In this document: in pieces, positions 62,288-64,000 of the stretch
Layout: each line of letters opens with the position of its first letter
Numbering within the stretch: the first letter of the stretch is position 1
NCBI GenBank assembly: GCA_964594775.1
Contig: CAZQNO010000007.1
Coordinates: forward strand, 1-64,000
Length of the DNA: 64,000 nucleotides
Reading direction: 5' to 3'
Source: CAYFVU01 sp964594775
GTDB lineage: Bacteria > Spirochaetota > Spirochaetia > DSM-16054 > Sediminispirochaetaceae
Translations under genes and position numbers: made by a program
Notes under the pieces: model-generated
What the model saw: the letters and a program-made list of their open reading frames with translations, nothing else
Told to the model about the DNA's origin: nothing
Database searches by the model: none

Positions 62288-64000
62288 ATGAAGAACCATT
62301 TGATAATTCACGGCCATTTCTATCAGCCACCGAGGGAGGAAGCCTGGACGGGCTTGGTGCCCCGCCAAACATCCGCAGCCCCCTTTCACGATTGGAACTG
62401 CAGGATTACACGGGAATGTTACGCCGCGAATACCGCATCCCGTTTTCTCCGTTACGACGGGAGAATCGAAGATATCATCAACAACTATGAGATACTCTCG
62501 TTCAACTTCGGGCCTACCCTTCTCGGCTGGATCCGCTCCAACGCACCGTACATCTATGAGGCGATACTGGAGGCTGATGCGCGAAGCGTTACCCAAAACG
62601 GAGGCCATGGAAATGCAATTGCCCAGTCATATAACCATACGATCCTCCCCCTGGACAGTCCAAAGGATGCACGTATTCAGATACATTGGGGCCTTCGAGA
62701 TTTTTTTGCCCATTTCGGCAGGGAGGCGGAGGGGATATGGCTGCCCGAGACGGCGGTGAACGAGAGAGTAATAGATATTCTCATCGAATTCGGTATCCGA
62801 TTCATCATTCTCTCCCCGTGGCAGGGCAGGAGCATTCAAGCCGATGGGACAAAAGAGGCTTCAAATCTCGGCGATGAGCCGGTACCCTATTGGCGGTCCT
62901 ACCGGATAGACGGTACGCGAGGCAGCATCGCCGCCTTCTTCTACAATCACGAACTGGCCTCCGGAATAAGCTTCGAACACTACCTAAAGAGCGCCGACTC
63001 TCTCTATACAAGACTTCTGCAGTACCACAAAAACGCCGATCCGGCCCACCTCGTCCACACGGCTACAGACGGAGAAGTGTACGGCCACCATGAACCCTTC
63101 GGCGATATGTGTCTTGCCGCACTGCGGCGCCGCGTGGAGGCGGGAGATAAGTTCCGGTTCACCAACTACGGGAGCTATCTCGAATCCCATCCTCCCGAAT
63201 ACCGGGCCGTTCTAAAAAAAGGAGAAGAGGAGAGAGGAACGAGCTGGAGCTGCGTTCACGGAGTTTCGCGCTGGTACAAAGACTGCGGGTGCAGCACCGG
63301 CGGAAGGAAGGGCTGGAATCAGAGATGGCGCAGCCCTCTGCGCAGGGCCTTTGAGACTCTCAGCGGGAGGATCCGGGAGCTCTACCGAGAAGAATGCGAA
63401 AGACGCTGTTCCGCCGATCCGGAAGATATTCTGAGAAACTACATAGAGGTGAAAAGCGGACTCATGAGCCGGGACGAGTTCGCCGTGAAATTCTTGAAGT
63501 CCGGCGCCTCAGATGAGGATGCGCGTCGAAAACTGTTCACTCTATTAGAGGGAAACGTCTTCCGCATGTATATGTTCACCTCCTGCGGATGGTTTTTCGC
63601 GGACCTCGGCGGGATCGAACCGGTCCAAAACATACTCTACGCCCTCAAAGCCGCACATCTCTTTCAGGAATTCTCGAATGAAGATCTGAGGACTCTCCTT
63701 CTCTCCATTCTCTTTGAGGCGAAAAGCAATCTGCCGGAAATTGGAACAGGATCGGATATTGCCGTCGGGAAGGAGAATCCCCTTCCCGACGGAGTCCAGG
63801 CCGCTTCCTATTTCTTCATACTGAGGGTCGTTACAAAGAACACCATTTCCGCTGGAGAGAGCTACGGCTGCTTCGAGTTTCTGTCCATCAATGACGAGGA
63901 CGGTGAGGAAGATGCACAGTCGGCCCGCATCGACATCATCGATACAACGAGGGAGAAGAGCTTCTCTTTCAGATTCTCCTCTATAAGCGAAGACCGGCGG
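62288..64000 (+). CDS. GH57 family glycosidase with DUF3536 (partial, runs off the window)
   Basis: 571 codons open to the end of the window, with no stop. It begins MKNHLIIHGHFYQPPREEAW, the GH57 motif 1 of amylase/mannosidase-like proteins. Glu154 (GIWLPETAV) and Asp261 (TATDGEVYGHHEPFGD) are the probable nucleophile and acid. A Cys/His patch (Cys322, His324, Cys333, Cys335) follows; I believe it is typical of DUF3536 proteins. The rest (about 340-571) is DUF3536. The family usually has about 800 residues, so roughly a quarter is missing. Substrate is probably an alpha-glucan. No ribosome site precedes the ATG. Confidence 0.85.
   Translation, partial: MKNHLIIHGHFYQPPREEAWTGLVPRQTSAAPFHDWNCRITRECYAANTASRFLRYDGRIEDIINNYEILSFNFGPTLLGWIRSNAPYIYEAILEADARSVTQNGGHGNAIAQSYNHTILPLDSPKDARIQIHWGLRDFFAHFGREAEGIWLPETAVNERVIDILIEFGIRFIILSPWQGRSIQADGTKEASNLGDEPVPYWRSYRIDGTRGSIAAFFYNHELASGISFEHYLKSADSLYTRLLQYHKNADPAHLVHTATDGEVYGHHEPFGDMCLAALRRRVEAGDKFRFTNYGSYLESHPPEYRAVLKKGEEERGTSWSCVHGVSRWYKDCGCSTGGRKGWNQRWRSPLRRAFETLSGRIRELYREECERRCSADPEDILRNYIEVKSGLMSRDEFAVKFLKSGASDEDARRKLFTLLEGNVFRMYMFTSCGWFFADLGGIEPVQNILYALKAAHLFQEFSNEDLRTLLLSILFEAKSNLPEIGTGSDIAVGKENPLPDGVQAASYFFILRVVTKNTISAGESYGCFEFLSINDEDGEEDAQSARIDIIDTTREKSFSFRFSSISEDRR

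Overview
The window is a stretch of spirochaete chromosome. Evidence: periplasmic-flagellum genes in the order flgB-flgC-fliE-fliF-fliG-fliH-fliI-fliJ-flbB-fliK-flgD-flgE-flbD-motA-motB-fliL-fliM-fliY; a FlbB collar protein; FapA next to a WhiG/FliA-type sigma factor; and short dcw genes without most mur genes. Base composition looks moderately GC-rich, and GTG and TTG starts are frequent. It most resembles a free-living Spirochaeta-like member of the Spirochaetaceae. The species cannot be named from sequence alone, and nothing here looks recently acquired.

Layout. (1) 1-4.4 kb: the end of glgC (+), then on the minus strand a lipoprotein, the NAD(P)HX repair enzyme Nnr, two membrane-anchored proteins of unknown role and a Nudix hydrolase. 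(2) 4.5-12.8 kb: secA (+), a LysM/M23 murein hydrolase (-), then a plus-strand operon lepB-ftsI-like PBP-DUF115/Maf, closed by a clear terminator. (3) 12.8-59.4 kb: about 47 genes, all on the minus strand, almost without gaps. Read in transcription order they are mraZ-rsmH-ftsL-murF-mraY-ftsW-ftsQ-ftsA-ftsZ (division and wall), xer-TPR lipoprotein-dprA-xer-hslV-hslU, flgB through flhG (flagellum and its export gate), a small membrane protein, fliA, fapA, two small genes, and finally an Hsp70/J-domain pair and a CheA-like kinase. (4) 59.5-64 kb: a small plus-strand gene behind a sigma-28-like promoter, a GH57 branching-enzyme-like protein with a DUF4912 partner (-), and a truncated GH57/DUF3536 protein (+), which together with glgC suggest glycogen metabolism at both ends.

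How it works together. The long minus-strand block joins septum formation to assembly of the periplasmic flagella. Many neighbours overlap by 4 bases (ATGA/GTGA), so translation is probably coupled. The order dprA-xer-hslV-hslU-flgB...flhF-flhG...sigma is also that of the Bacillus subtilis fla/che region, with topA, trmFO, codY and the che genes missing here. The mraZ promoter carries 10-bp-spaced AGTGGG boxes expected for MraZ autoregulation.

Points most worth a second look: the hook protein FlgE has no cysteine, although spirochaete hooks are known for Cys-Lys lysinoalanine cross-links; a sigma-28-type promoter drives an uncharacterised 83-residue protein; FliY keeps one CheC-like phosphatase site although no che genes sit beside it; a private Hsp70/J-HEAT pair and CheA-like kinase end the flagellar cluster; secA and the divergent lipoprotein gene appear to be leaderless; and a G10 tract sits just before a membrane protein gene next to fliA.
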